A DNA stretch of 15,039 nt from Spirochaeta sp. (GTDB lineage Bacteria > Spirochaetota > Spirochaetia > DSM-27196 > Alkalispirochaetaceae). The position numbers and the translations under genes are program-made. Below, piece after piece: positions 6,657 through 15,039 of this stretch. A model generated the notes under the pieces. The model was not told the DNA's origin, did not search any database, and worked only from the letters and a program-made list of their open reading frames with translations. The DNA lies in contig SKHA01000359.1 in assembly GCA_007117185.1 (NCBI GenBank), positions 1 to 15,039 on the forward strand. The letters are read 5' to 3'. Every line of letters begins with the position of its first letter. Positions within the stretch are counted from its first letter, which is position 1.

Positions 6657-7594
6657 TAGTCGAACATGTTCGGGATCACCGGAAGCACCGGGGCGACGGT
6701 ACGGTACAGCGCCTCCACCGCATCGGCCAGTCCGGCGGTGTGCTTCAGGGGATTGGCCTCCTCCAGGGACTGGCGCACCTCGCCGAGAGACCGAACCTGC
6801 TCTTCCGTTCGCGCACCCGCAACGGGGGTGACACCGCGCGCCAGTATCCACGCCAGGGCGATCGCCGCGGGAGGGTGATCCGACTCCTCACAGATCCGGA
6901 TGAACCGGTGGTTGAAGGTCTGAACCGCCGGCCACGTCGCTTGGGAGAACAGAGGGGCATTCCCGCGGTGATCGTCCCGATGCCAGTTGGGCATCAGAGG
7001 AAACGGCCGTGCCAGGAGGCCCTGCGCCAGAGGGCTGTAGGCGAGGACGGGGGCGCCCCGGTGCTGAGCTTCCGGGATCACTTCATTCTCGTCGCGGCGC
7101 CACAGCAGGTTGTAACCGGTCTGCACCACCGGCGGTGGCGCTCCAGCGGCGGCACAGACCTCCGCGGCAACCCGGTACTGTGACCGGGAAACGTTACACA
7201 CTCCGACAGCGCGGATTCGTCCCCGCTGGCGCTCCCGTTCCAGGGCCTCTATTGCCAAGGGCAGGTCCAGCCCCTCTCTGGGCCAATGAATATAGTAGAT
7301 ATCCAGGTAGTCCGTACCGATCCGGCGCAGGGTCTTCTCAAGGTGCTTCTCAAGGGCCGGCGGATCACGCAGTACCGACTTTCCCGCCAGGAATATCGTC
7401 TCCCGCCGGGACCGCAGAATGGACCTGAACGCCTGCCCCAGAAGCAGCTCGGCCCGGCCCCGACCGTACGATTCAGCGCTGTCGAACCGATGGAACCCCT
7501 GGTCCCAGGCCAGTTCCAGAACCCGACGGGCCGCGACAGGAGATATCGCCGGACCCCAGTCAGCGCCTCCCAGCGCCCATGTACCGAACCACAT
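6623..7594 (-). CDS. Aldo/keto reductase family oxidoreductase
   Basis: An NAD(P)H-dependent carbonyl reductase with a (beta/alpha)8 barrel, cytoplasmic. The catalytic tetrad is visible: Asp and Tyr in FDSAESYG, Lys in LAGKS, and His in IYYIHWP. The cofactor end carries VAGARTEEQV, typical of the C-terminal dinucleotide-binding region. From ATG 7594 it has 323 residues, in the family range. The frame is open further upstream with TTG codons at 7630 (335 residues) and 7675 (350 residues). The 7630 start would add WTFPSLHHG, which resembles the usual N-terminal beta hairpin, so it is a real alternative. The 7675 start overlaps the divergent methyltransferase gene. None has a good ribosome-binding site. 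A -10-like TATACT at 7691-7686 lies inside the methyltransferase gene, with no clear -35. Substrate unknown. Confidence 0.9.
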   Translation of the reverse strand: MWFGTWALGGADWGPAISPVAARRVLELAWDQGFHRFDSAESYGRGRAELLLGQAFRSILRSRRETIFLAGKSVLRDPPALEKHLEKTLRRIGTDYLDIYYIHWPREGLDLPLAIEALERERQRGRIRAVGVCNVSRSQYRVAAEVCAAAGAPPPVVQTGYNLLWRRDENEVIPEAQHRGAPVLAYSPLAQGLLARPFPLMPNWHRDDHRGNAPLFSQATWPAVQTFNHRFIRICEESDHPPAAIALAWILARGVTPVAGARTEEQVRSLGEVRQSLEEANPLKHTAGLADAVEALYRTVAPVLPVIPNMFDYTPRPVTPPGR

Positions 7595-7647
7595 GAGCCC
7601 ATGGTGGAGCGAAGGGAACGTCCATGGCAAGGGTGCCCCGGGTGGGG

Positions 7648-7653
7648 TAGAAT
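7648..7653 (+). promoter_or_regulatory. -10-like hexamer directly before the methyltransferase start
   Basis: TAGAAT (5 of 6 to TATAAT) ends six bases before the ATG at 7660. At 17-base spacing the -35 position holds TGGCAA, only 3 of 6. If active, transcription would start at or next to the ATG and the message would be leaderless. No Shine-Dalgarno sequence is obvious. Confidence 0.3.
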
Positions 7654-7659
7654 GTCCGG

Positions 7660-8358
7660 ATGGAACGCGACGCAACGGTTGTTCGAGTATATCCTCCGGG
7701 ATACGGCCACACCCCCATAAGCGCCGATTACCGTCCCTGGCTCCGGGACGCGGAGTTTCTGGCAGCGTGGCGGCGTGTCCGGGACAACACCCTTCTTGAT
7801 CAGGCCCGGCTGCACAATCTGTGGGATCTTGTGGAGCAGTGCAGTCGCCGCTGTACCGGAGCCGTTCTGGAGGTGGGAGCGTGGCGGGGAGGCAGTTCCG
7901 CCCTGATGGCGCTTCGCCTGCGCGCCGCCGGAGACCAGCGTCGGGTGTACGTGGCGGACACCTTCGCCGGTGTGGTCAAAGCGGGAGAGCAGGACAGCTA
8001 CTATCGCGGCGGCGAGCACGCGGACACCTCTGTTGACAGAGTGGCCCGTTTCCTGGATGATCTGTCCCTGCACCAATGCGTGGTCCTGCCGGGAATGTTT
8101 CCCGACGAAACGGCCCGCGACATTACTGACAGTTCCTTCGCACTATGCCACATCGATGTTGACGTCTATCAGTCGGCGAGGGACGTATTTTTCTGGGTCT
8201 GGCCCATGCTTCAGCCGGGTGGGGTGGTCGTCTTTGACGATTACGGATTTCTCGGCTGTGACGGGGTCACCCGTCTGGTGGACGAACTCCGGCAGCGGGA
8301 TGATCTCGTGATAGCGGCAAACGTGAACGGTCAGGCTCTGGCGATCAAATTCAGATGA
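7660..8358 (+). CDS. TylF/MycF-like class I SAM-dependent methyltransferase
   Basis: A 232-residue soluble protein. The SAM-binding motif I is VLEVGAWRGGSS (69-80). VYVADTFAG (97-104) follows at the end of strand 2. The acidic metal-site segments HIDVDVYQS (164-172) and VVFDDYGF (190-197) are those of the TylF (macrocin O-methyltransferase) family, in which Asp residues bind Mg2+ and activate a sugar hydroxyl. I infer O-methylation of a sugar or similar small hydroxyl compound; the substrate is unknown because no glycan or polyketide cluster is visible. It is first in a plus-strand run with the lytic transglycosylase (33-base gap) and the DAHP synthase fusion, and is divergent from the aldo/keto reductase. 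Confidence 0.85.
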   Translation: MERDATVVRVYPPGYGHTPISADYRPWLRDAEFLAAWRRVRDNTLLDQARLHNLWDLVEQCSRRCTGAVLEVGAWRGGSSALMALRLRAAGDQRRVYVADTFAGVVKAGEQDSYYRGGEHADTSVDRVARFLDDLSLHQCVVLPGMFPDETARDITDSSFALCHIDVDVYQSARDVFFWVWPMLQPGGVVVFDDYGFLGCDGVTRLVDELRQRDDLVIAANVNGQALAIKFR

Positions 8359-8391
8359 TCACGATCCCAGCGTAAGAGGTGGCAAAGACGA

Positions 8392-9081
8392 ATGGCCAAT
8401 CGATTTCTGGTACTTTACCTGGTGGCGGGTACCCTCGCCTACAGTACAGTAAACCCCGTTACCCCCGTTCAGGACGAGTCCGAGAAGGCTCGTTTTGACT
8501 TCACCTGGGAAGCGGATACCCGCACCCGGCTTGAGCCGGAGGCATACGAGAACATCCTCAACCTCCTGGACTCGGAGAACCCCATTCTGGCGTTGTACCG
8601 TGAGGACGTGACCCACCAGCGGGTGGTGGATTTCTTCGTGCAGCTCACCGGCTCTCCCGAGACGGCGCTACCGGTGCTGTATCACGCCGAGCGGGCGGAT
8701 ATTTCCCTTTCGCTGGTCTTCGCCCTGATCTGGACAGAGAGTCGTTTTTCACCGGTTGCCGTCAACCAGAACGCCACCTCCATCGATCGCGGGCTCTTCC
8801 AGTTGAACTCCCGCACCTTCCGGGAGCTTACCGACGACGACTTTTTCCACATCGACGTCAACTCGTTTCACGGGATCGATTACCTCGTCTGGTGCCTGCG
8901 CCATACCGAGGACGAGTATCAGGCGGTGGCGGTATACAACGCCGGTCTGACCAGGGTTCGTGCCGGCCAGACCCCGGCGAGTACCCTGATCTACGTGGAA
9001 CGGATCCGTACCTACCGCGCTCAGCTGCGCCGCCGTTTTCGCCAATACATTCTGGACGAGTTCCCCTCCAGATCCACCTGA
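8392..9081 (+). CDS. Lytic transglycosylase with SLT domain, membrane-anchored or exported
   Basis: It cleaves peptidoglycan between MurNAc and GlcNAc, leaving a 1,6-anhydro end; it should act in the periplasm. It has 229 residues. Residues 1-20 are hydrophobic with one early Arg and serve as a signal peptide or anchor; there is no lipobox. After a linker and helical segment, the SLT domain begins near 100: ALIWTESRFSP (111-121) holds the catalytic Glu116, RGLFQLN (133-139) is the GLMQ-type motif, and YNAG is at 182-185. Residues about 120-132 replace the usual A-S..GA stretch. AGGTGG (8377-8382) gives a ribosome-binding site 9 bases before the ATG. It lies between a methyltransferase and an aromatic-pathway enzyme, with no evident functional link. 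Confidence 0.9.
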   Translation: MANRFLVLYLVAGTLAYSTVNPVTPVQDESEKARFDFTWEADTRTRLEPEAYENILNLLDSENPILALYREDVTHQRVVDFFVQLTGSPETALPVLYHAERADISLSLVFALIWTESRFSPVAVNQNATSIDRGLFQLNSRTFRELTDDDFFHIDVNSFHGIDYLVWCLRHTEDEYQAVAVYNAGLTRVRAGQTPASTLIYVERIRTYRAQLRRRFRQYILDEFPSRST

Positions 9082-9090
9082 TGGTACACT
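9082..9090 (+). promoter_or_regulatory. Extended -10-like element before the DAHP synthase fusion
   Basis: TGGTACACT (TG-N-TACACT, hexamer 4 of 6) overlaps the transglycosylase stop and ends 8 bases before ATG 9099. There is no Shine-Dalgarno sequence in the 17-base gap. It could give a nearly leaderless message, or it may be chance and the gene read through from upstream. Confidence 0.2.
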
Positions 9091-9098
9091 GACCGCCT

Positions 9099-11048
9099 AT
9101 GGTTGTAGTACTTGAGCAGAATATCACCTCCCGTGATAAAGAAGCGCTGCGCGCCTTCCTTCTTGAGCGGGGGTTCCAGGTCCGGGAAGTGGTTGGCGAA
9201 TCCGAGACAATTTTTGGTGCTGTAGGCAGTTCCGGGGTGGACCATCGCGAGGTGGAGATGCTCGCCGGTGTGGCCCGGGTGGTTCCCATCAGCAAGCCCT
9301 ACAAGCTCGCTTCCCGGGAGTTCAAGAAGGAAGACTCGGTCTTTCCGGTAGGACCGGTCAAGATCGGGGGCAACCGGGTGGTGGTGATCGCCGGTCCCTG
9401 CGCGGTAGAAGGCCGGGAGGAGATTCTGGAGTGCGCCCGGATCGTCGCTGCTGCCGGGGGGGTGATGCTCCGCGGTGGCGCCTACAAGCCGCGAACCTCG
9501 CCGTACTCGTTCCAGGGGCTCGGCGAAGAGGGGTTGCGCTACCTCAAGGACGCCGGCGAGCGCTACGGTCTTCCCGTAGTCAGCGAGATCGTCTCCCCCG
9601 CCCAGGCGGATACGATGCGTGACTACGTGGACGTATTCCAGATCGGTGCTCGGAACATGCAGAACTTCGAGCTGCTCAAGACGGTGGGGGCGCTGGTCAG
9701 GCCGGTGATGTTGAAGCGCGGCCTCTGCGCCACCATTGAAGAGTGGCTCATGGCGGCAGAATACCTTCTGGCCCATGGCGCTGAGGATGTGATCCTCTGT
9801 GAACGGGGCATCCGCACCTTCGAGACGTATACCAGAAACAGCCTTGATATCTCCTCCATTCCGGTGGTGAAGAAGCTCAGCCATCTGCCGGTGCTGGTGG
9901 ACCCGAGCCACGCCACGGGGTTACGTGATCAGGTGATTCCTGTCGGCCTTGCCGGAATCGCCGCCGGTGCGGACGGCCTGATCGTGGAGGTTCACCCGGA
10001 CCCGCCTCACGCCGCCTCGGACGGTCCGCAGACACTCTTTCCGGAGCAGTTCGAAAAACTGATGCGGGACATCACCGCCCTTTCGCCGGTGGTGGGTCGC
10101 GAGGTAGCCCGGCTGCCTGCCCGCAAGAGGCCGGACCCGGTGACGTTGACCTCTGCCGCCGGCGGAGGGCAGACCGGGGTGGACCGGAACGACCAGCTTA
10201 CCGTAGCGTTTCAGGGGGCTCGTGGTGCCTACAGCGAGATCGCTCTGGGGCGATTCTTCGAGGGTCAGCCCGGCAGGGTCGGGTCCCTGCCTGCTACGGC
10301 GTTCCGAAACGTCTTCGAGGCGGTCCTGGACGGAACCGCCGATTACGGGATCGTGCCGCTGGAAAACTCTCTGATGGGGTCGATCCACCAGAACTACGAC
10401 CTCCTGCTGGCGTATCCCGACCTTGAGATCGTCGGTGAGACCCATATCCGTATCGAACACAGCCTCATCGGTACACCCGACGCCACCATCGAGACGATCC
10501 GCGAGGTGATCTCTCAGGGTCCGGGAATAGAACAGTGCCGGGACTTTCTGGACACCCACCCGCAGTGGACCGTCACGCCGTTCTACGATACCGCCGGTGC
10601 GGTGGCCCGCATCAAAGAGGCGGGGGATGCTTCGCTGGCGGCGATCGCCAACTCCCGTACCGCCGAAGTCTACGGAATGAAAGTGCTCAAGCAGGGCATC
10701 GAGTCCAACCCGCGCAACTACACCCGTTTTGCCATCCTGGCCCGGGATGGACGCCGCCCGGACCCCCTGGCGGAGGCAACGATGGCAGCGCTGGTATTCT
10801 CAACGCCGGATACCCCGGGCGCGCTGTTTGAGTGCATGCGGGTACTGGCAGAGCGGAAACTGAACCTGAAGAAGCTGGAGTCGCGGCCGATACTGGGCCA
10901 GCCCTGGCAGTACCGCTTCTACGCGGACGTGCAGATGCCCGCCAGCGAAGAGGAGTTCGCCCGGGCGTTACACGAGCTGGAGGGGGTAACCAGGGGTCTG
11001 CGCGTACTGGGACGCTATCGCGGTTCCCGAGAGCCCGTCTCGGCGTAA
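9099..11048 (+). CDS. Fused DAHP synthase (type I-beta) and prephenate dehydratase with ACT domain
   Basis: One 649-residue protein with two aromatic-pathway enzymes. Residues 1-65 form the ferredoxin-like regulatory domain found before some I-beta DAHP synthases. The DAHP synthase barrel (about 85-335) shows AGPC (98-101), KPRTSPYSFQGLG (130-142), GARNMQN (183-189), KRG (206-208), ERGIRTFE (235-242), DPSHATG (268-274) and EVHPDP (297-302). It makes DAHP from phosphoenolpyruvate and erythrose 4-phosphate. After a Gly-rich linker (about 345-366), prephenate dehydratase (367-550) shows GARGAYSE (373-380), PLENSLMGSI (420-429) and NYTRF (540-544) with the catalytic Thr; it converts prephenate to phenylpyruvate. 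A C-terminal ACT domain (562-640) has PGAL and ESRP (594-597), the phenylalanine-binding signature. No chorismate mutase domain is present. Each half keeps its key residues, so both are probably active. Confidence 0.94.
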   Translation: MVVVLEQNITSRDKEALRAFLLERGFQVREVVGESETIFGAVGSSGVDHREVEMLAGVARVVPISKPYKLASREFKKEDSVFPVGPVKIGGNRVVVIAGPCAVEGREEILECARIVAAAGGVMLRGGAYKPRTSPYSFQGLGEEGLRYLKDAGERYGLPVVSEIVSPAQADTMRDYVDVFQIGARNMQNFELLKTVGALVRPVMLKRGLCATIEEWLMAAEYLLAHGAEDVILCERGIRTFETYTRNSLDISSIPVVKKLSHLPVLVDPSHATGLRDQVIPVGLAGIAAGADGLIVEVHPDPPHAASDGPQTLFPEQFEKLMRDITALSPVVGREVARLPARKRPDPVTLTSAAGGGQTGVDRNDQLTVAFQGARGAYSEIALGRFFEGQPGRVGSLPATAFRNVFEAVLDGTADYGIVPLENSLMGSIHQNYDLLLAYPDLEIVGETHIRIEHSLIGTPDATIETIREVISQGPGIEQCRDFLDTHPQWTVTPFYDTAGAVARIKEAGDASLAAIANSRTAEVYGMKVLKQGIESNPRNYTRFAILARDGRRPDPLAEATMAALVFSTPDTPGALFECMRVLAERKLNLKKLESRPILGQPWQYRFYADVQMPASEEEFARALHELEGVTRGLRVLGRYRGSREPVSA

Positions 11049-11054
11049 GGGTCC

Positions 11055-11075
11055 AGCAGTCAGCAGTCAGCTGTC
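11055..11075. repeat. Heptamer tandem repeat at convergent gene ends
   Basis: AGCAGTC, AGCAGTC, AGCTGTC in a row span the end of the DAHP synthase fusion's 3' spacer and the last codons of the convergent 466-residue gene. They may simply be slippage; no stem or T-run indicates a terminator. Confidence 0.5.
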
Positions 11076-12467
11076 CGGGTTGATCCCCAGGCGGCGCAGC
11101 TGCTCTATCTCGTCATGTTTGGATACATAGTCGTGGGCCTTCTTGCGCGCTTTCTGGAGGTGATCCCGGATCGCCGTCACCTCGATGTTGATTCCTCGCA
11201 GACGCCCTCGCTGCTCCCGGGCCACTTCGCCCCGAAAGAACGTGTCCAGAGACTCGCTGCGGCGGATCATCAGGGAGACCTCCTGGGTCTCCCGGGTGAG
11301 GAAGGTGAGAATCTTTTCCTCCGGCGCGTTCTGCAGTTTGTCCCAACTGGCTCCTGAGCGGGCAAGAAACCCCGCGTAGATCCGGGATTTTCTGGTCAGG
11401 TCGGCCTGGAACTGCTCGAAGTGGATCTCTTCTACCTGGCGCATCTGGGACTTCTCGTCGATGTACTCAACCTGGTAGCGGTGGCCCTCCACGTCGCGGC
11501 CGCGCATCCGCTCCCAGATCGCCTGAAGCATCTCCCCGAAGGAAACCTTCCGACTCTGCTGGATTACCGCGTTGTCCCCCAGCTTCTGGGAGATTTCCTC
11601 CAGGGGCCTGCTGCCCGCGGCGAGGGCGCGGACTCCATCCAGCAGGACGGAGCGCAGGTCCACCCCCTTCTTTGCCTCTTTGGGTGCCGCAGCGACGCGG
11701 AGGCTTTGAAGGACCGCTTCCCGGGCGGCGGTACCATCTGCGGGAAGGTTTTCCGCAGCTACTTCCATGATCAGCTCCCGGGCGAAGGGCCTGCCGGACA
11801 TCGCTGTGTTCCAGCGCGCCTTGGCCTGTCGGGCAAGCTCCTCCGGAGAGAGTCCGCTGCCCAGCGCCGGAAGCAGCTCCTTGCGGAACTCCAGCTTATA
11901 TCGCTCCCGCTGCAGGGTGGTGATCTTTTTCAGACAGCTCAACGCCTCCCGGGACGCACTGGAAAGCTGCTCCTGAGCGTCCTTGATTATGTTGACCGAG
12001 AGCTGGTCCGTGGCGTGTTTGGCTTTGAGCACCTGTTCCGCCAGCAAACGGGTGGTGGGTTGGGCTGCATTCTCGCTCAGCCCCTGCCAGTTGATGTAGC
12101 GGGTCAGGGAAGCCAGACTCTTGATCTCTTTCAGGGTGAACGAGGGCAGGGAGAAAGAAAAGTAGTCTGTGAGATACTCCAGTTGCCGCAGGTACTGACC
12201 GGTCCGGATGCTCAGCTGCTGGTCGCGTTCAGCGTCAGAAAACATCGTGTCCGAAGGTACGCGTACCTCGGAAATCCGTTCTTCGTAGTTGTACGGATCC
12301 GGCTTGACCAGCCCTTTCTTCTTCATGAGGGTGAAGAGCGCCTCGAAGCTGGAGCGCATCCGGAGATAACACTGTTTGAGCTGCGGCAGTACCGCTTCCT
12401 CAATGTGGCCCTCCCACGCGGCCAGAGCCTCTTCCAATTGCGCTTCAAAGGGGTCCGTCGAAGACAT
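11067..12467 (-). CDS. Conserved-looking helical protein of unknown function (466 aa)
   Basis: I do not recognise this protein. From ATG 12467 it has 466 residues; the frame is open to 12560, but the extension reads as low-quality coding and covers the promoter, so ATG 12467 is chosen. It has no signal peptide or membrane segment and looks cytoplasmic and mostly helical: an acidic amphipathic N-terminus (DPFEAQLEEALAAWEGHIEE), a middle region with LKEIKSLASLTRYINW, a Lys/Arg-rich helix around TLQRERYKLEFRKELLP, and a charged C-terminal coiled-coil-like stretch. No Walker, zinc-ribbon or known catalytic motif is visible. The reading frame is long and its codon use matches its neighbours. It stands alone: convergent with the DAHP synthase fusion and divergent from the lipoprotein gene. 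No Shine-Dalgarno sequence precedes the ATG (see promoter). Confidence 0.8.
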   Translation of the reverse strand: MSSTDPFEAQLEEALAAWEGHIEEAVLPQLKQCYLRMRSSFEALFTLMKKKGLVKPDPYNYEERISEVRVPSDTMFSDAERDQQLSIRTGQYLRQLEYLTDYFSFSLPSFTLKEIKSLASLTRYINWQGLSENAAQPTTRLLAEQVLKAKHATDQLSVNIIKDAQEQLSSASREALSCLKKITTLQRERYKLEFRKELLPALGSGLSPEELARQAKARWNTAMSGRPFARELIMEVAAENLPADGTAAREAVLQSLRVAAAPKEAKKGVDLRSVLLDGVRALAAGSRPLEEISQKLGDNAVIQQSRKVSFGEMLQAIWERMRGRDVEGHRYQVEYIDEKSQMRQVEEIHFEQFQADLTRKSRIYAGFLARSGASWDKLQNAPEEKILTFLTRETQEVSLMIRRSESLDTFFRGEVAREQRGRLRGINIEVTAIRDHLQKARKKAHDYVSKHDEIEQLRRLGINPDS

Positions 12468-12473
12468 GGTGCA

Positions 12474-12502
12474 ATCATACGGGAAGGGGTGGTTCCTGAC
12501 AA
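12474..12502 (-). promoter_or_regulatory. Near-consensus sigma70 promoter positioned for a leaderless mRNA
   Basis: On the minus strand TTGTCA (12502-12497, 5 of 6) is followed by a spacer of exactly 17 bases and TATGAT (12479-12474, 5 of 6). TGCACC then separates the -10 from the ATG at 12467. A start seven bases after the -10 falls on the A of that ATG, so the transcript would have no 5' leader. The absence of a Shine-Dalgarno sequence agrees with this. Confidence 0.6.
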
Positions 12503-12578
12503 GCAAAGCCGGTGAGGGCAGAGCGAGCCGGATGCGGCAATTCTGAAGCCAGAGCGCCACCGGGGGCGTTACTAGAGT

Positions 12579-13377
12579 ATGAGGACAGGTACGCGTTTTC
12601 TGTGGACGGTGGGGGTAGCGCTTCTTTGCGGTCTCTCCGCCTCAGGGTGTTCCCGCCCCGCTGGGGCTGTGACGGTACTGCTGCCGGAGTTGCCGGTCTA
12701 TCATCGACAGCCGATCACCTGGGACCTTCGATGGTGGGATGGGGTTGAGGTACGCCATCTTGCGGTTGGGCCCTCCACCGGAGACACGTTGCCCCGGGTG
12801 GTGCTGCCCCTCAGTTCCGGTGGAGTCCTGTTGCCGGTGGTGGCCGCGCTCCCCCGGGTTCAGATCGGTCCGGGGATTCCTCTGGCGCCGTTCGGAGGGT
12901 GGCCACAGGGGGAAGCCGCCGAGATCTTTCCGAAGCGCGAGCGGGGAGAGATCGCCCTCACTCTGCTCTCTCTGGCCGCATCAGGGCTGGACCCGGCTCT
13001 GGTGAACACGGATCGCCTCGCTATCGTTGCTGCCAGCGGGGTGGGCGCCCCCGGCAGGATGCGGACCCTGGACACCCGCCGCCTGGAAGAAGCACTAAGG
13101 GAACGGTCCATGCGGGTTTCCCGGGTGGCCTTTCTGCCCGCCCCGCTGTGGGCGGTACGAACCCCGGTGGAAGCGCTGCCCCCGGGCGGGAACCGCTGGT
13201 TCAGCGACGAACCGGGGCAACCGGTTTATCAGGGCCAGCCGGCGGGGGAGTACTCAATCTTCTCCGTTCCGGTCATGGCCGGGGAGGTGCGTCGGCTGTG
13301 GCAGCAACGGGAGGACGGCGGGTGGGACGTCCTGGTGGTTGCCCGCAACACCGGGGGGAACGGCTGGCAGCACCGCT

Positions 13378-13397
<20 letters not shown>
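12579..13397 (+). CDS. Putative lipoprotein of unknown function
   Basis: It has 272 residues. The N-terminus MRTGTR, a hydrophobic stretch to about residue 20 and the lipobox SASGC give a lipoprotein signal peptide with acylated Cys24; the mature part should be anchored to a membrane on the periplasmic or outer side. The mature region is Pro-, Gly- and Val-rich with short predicted strands (TVLLPELPVY, RVVLPLSSGGVLLPVVAALP), no membrane helix and no enzyme motif that I recognise. 'Periplasmic or surface lipoprotein' is all that can be said. The ribosome-binding site is weak. It diverges from the 466-residue gene with 111 bases between, and its 3' end overlaps the convergent leuS by 20 bases (13378-13397). 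Confidence 0.75.

Positions 13398-15039
<1,642 letters not shown>

Noticed and set aside
7595..7675. Longer aldo/keto reductase starting at TTG 7675
   Set aside because: It would overlap the divergent methyltransferase start, uses a rare start codon and has no ribosome-binding site at a working distance. TTG 7630 remains possible.
7692..7697. TCCTCC, a perfect Shine-Dalgarno complement on the minus strand upstream of the aldo/keto reductase
   Set aside because: It lies 17 bases before the TTG at 7675, too far to act, and inside the methyltransferase coding region.
9021..9911. A 296-codon minus-strand frame opposite the DAHP synthase domain
   Set aside because: The plus strand has every DAHP synthase motif; this is antisense shadow.
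11421..12515. A 364-codon open frame on the plus strand opposite the 466-residue gene
   Set aside because: Its translation is Leu-, Gly- and Arg-rich without domain character. The minus frame has a sensible composition, a start and a promoter.

Overview
The window looks like chromosomal DNA from a free-living, GC-rich spirochaete (Spirochaetaceae/Spirochaetales). This rests on an EF-G of the mitochondrial-like 'spdEFG1' type, a CarD/CdnL-family regulator, and several soluble or lipoprotein genes that I do not recognise from other phyla. The assignment is inference from protein character; no marker RNA is present. Coding density is very high. The longest non-coding stretch is about 200 bases, upstream of EF-G. 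I see no tRNA, rRNA, CRISPR array, insertion sequence or phage gene.

Layout, left to right. (1) 2-607, plus: the 3' part of a coiled-coil protein, followed by a GC-rich hairpin. (2) 804-3619, plus: an apparent two-gene operon of translation elongation factor G and a small RecA/DnaB-like P-loop ATPase, with a good sigma70-type promoter about 120 nt upstream. (3) 3630-7594, minus: aldo/keto reductase, then a periplasmic oligopeptide-binding protein, a CarD-type RNA polymerase-binding regulator and endonuclease III. The last three are tightly coupled: the oligopeptide-binding protein and CarD share ATGA, and carD and nth overlap across a (GAC)6 repeat. (4) 7660-11048, plus: a TylF-like methyltransferase, a membrane-anchored lytic transglycosylase, and a fused DAHP synthase-prephenate dehydratase. 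(5) 11067-12467, minus: a 466-residue helical protein of unknown function with a near-consensus promoter placed so that its mRNA should be leaderless. (6) 12579-13397, plus: a lipoprotein. (7) 13378-15039, minus: the C-terminal two thirds of leucyl-tRNA synthetase, which runs off the right edge.

Most genes are housekeeping: translation (EF-G, LeuRS), base-excision repair (Nth), global transcription control (CarD), peptide uptake, cell-wall turnover and aromatic amino-acid synthesis. The parts most worth a second look are the DAHP synthase-prephenate dehydratase fusion, which joins the first committed step of the shikimate pathway to the phenylalanine branch with a regulatory domain at each end; the start sites that lack Shine-Dalgarno sequences and have a -10-like hexamer six to eight bases before the ATG; and the carD/nth overlap, in which one trinucleotide repeat encodes an Asp run in one frame and a Thr run in the other. 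I did not find a clear defence, toxin or mobile system.
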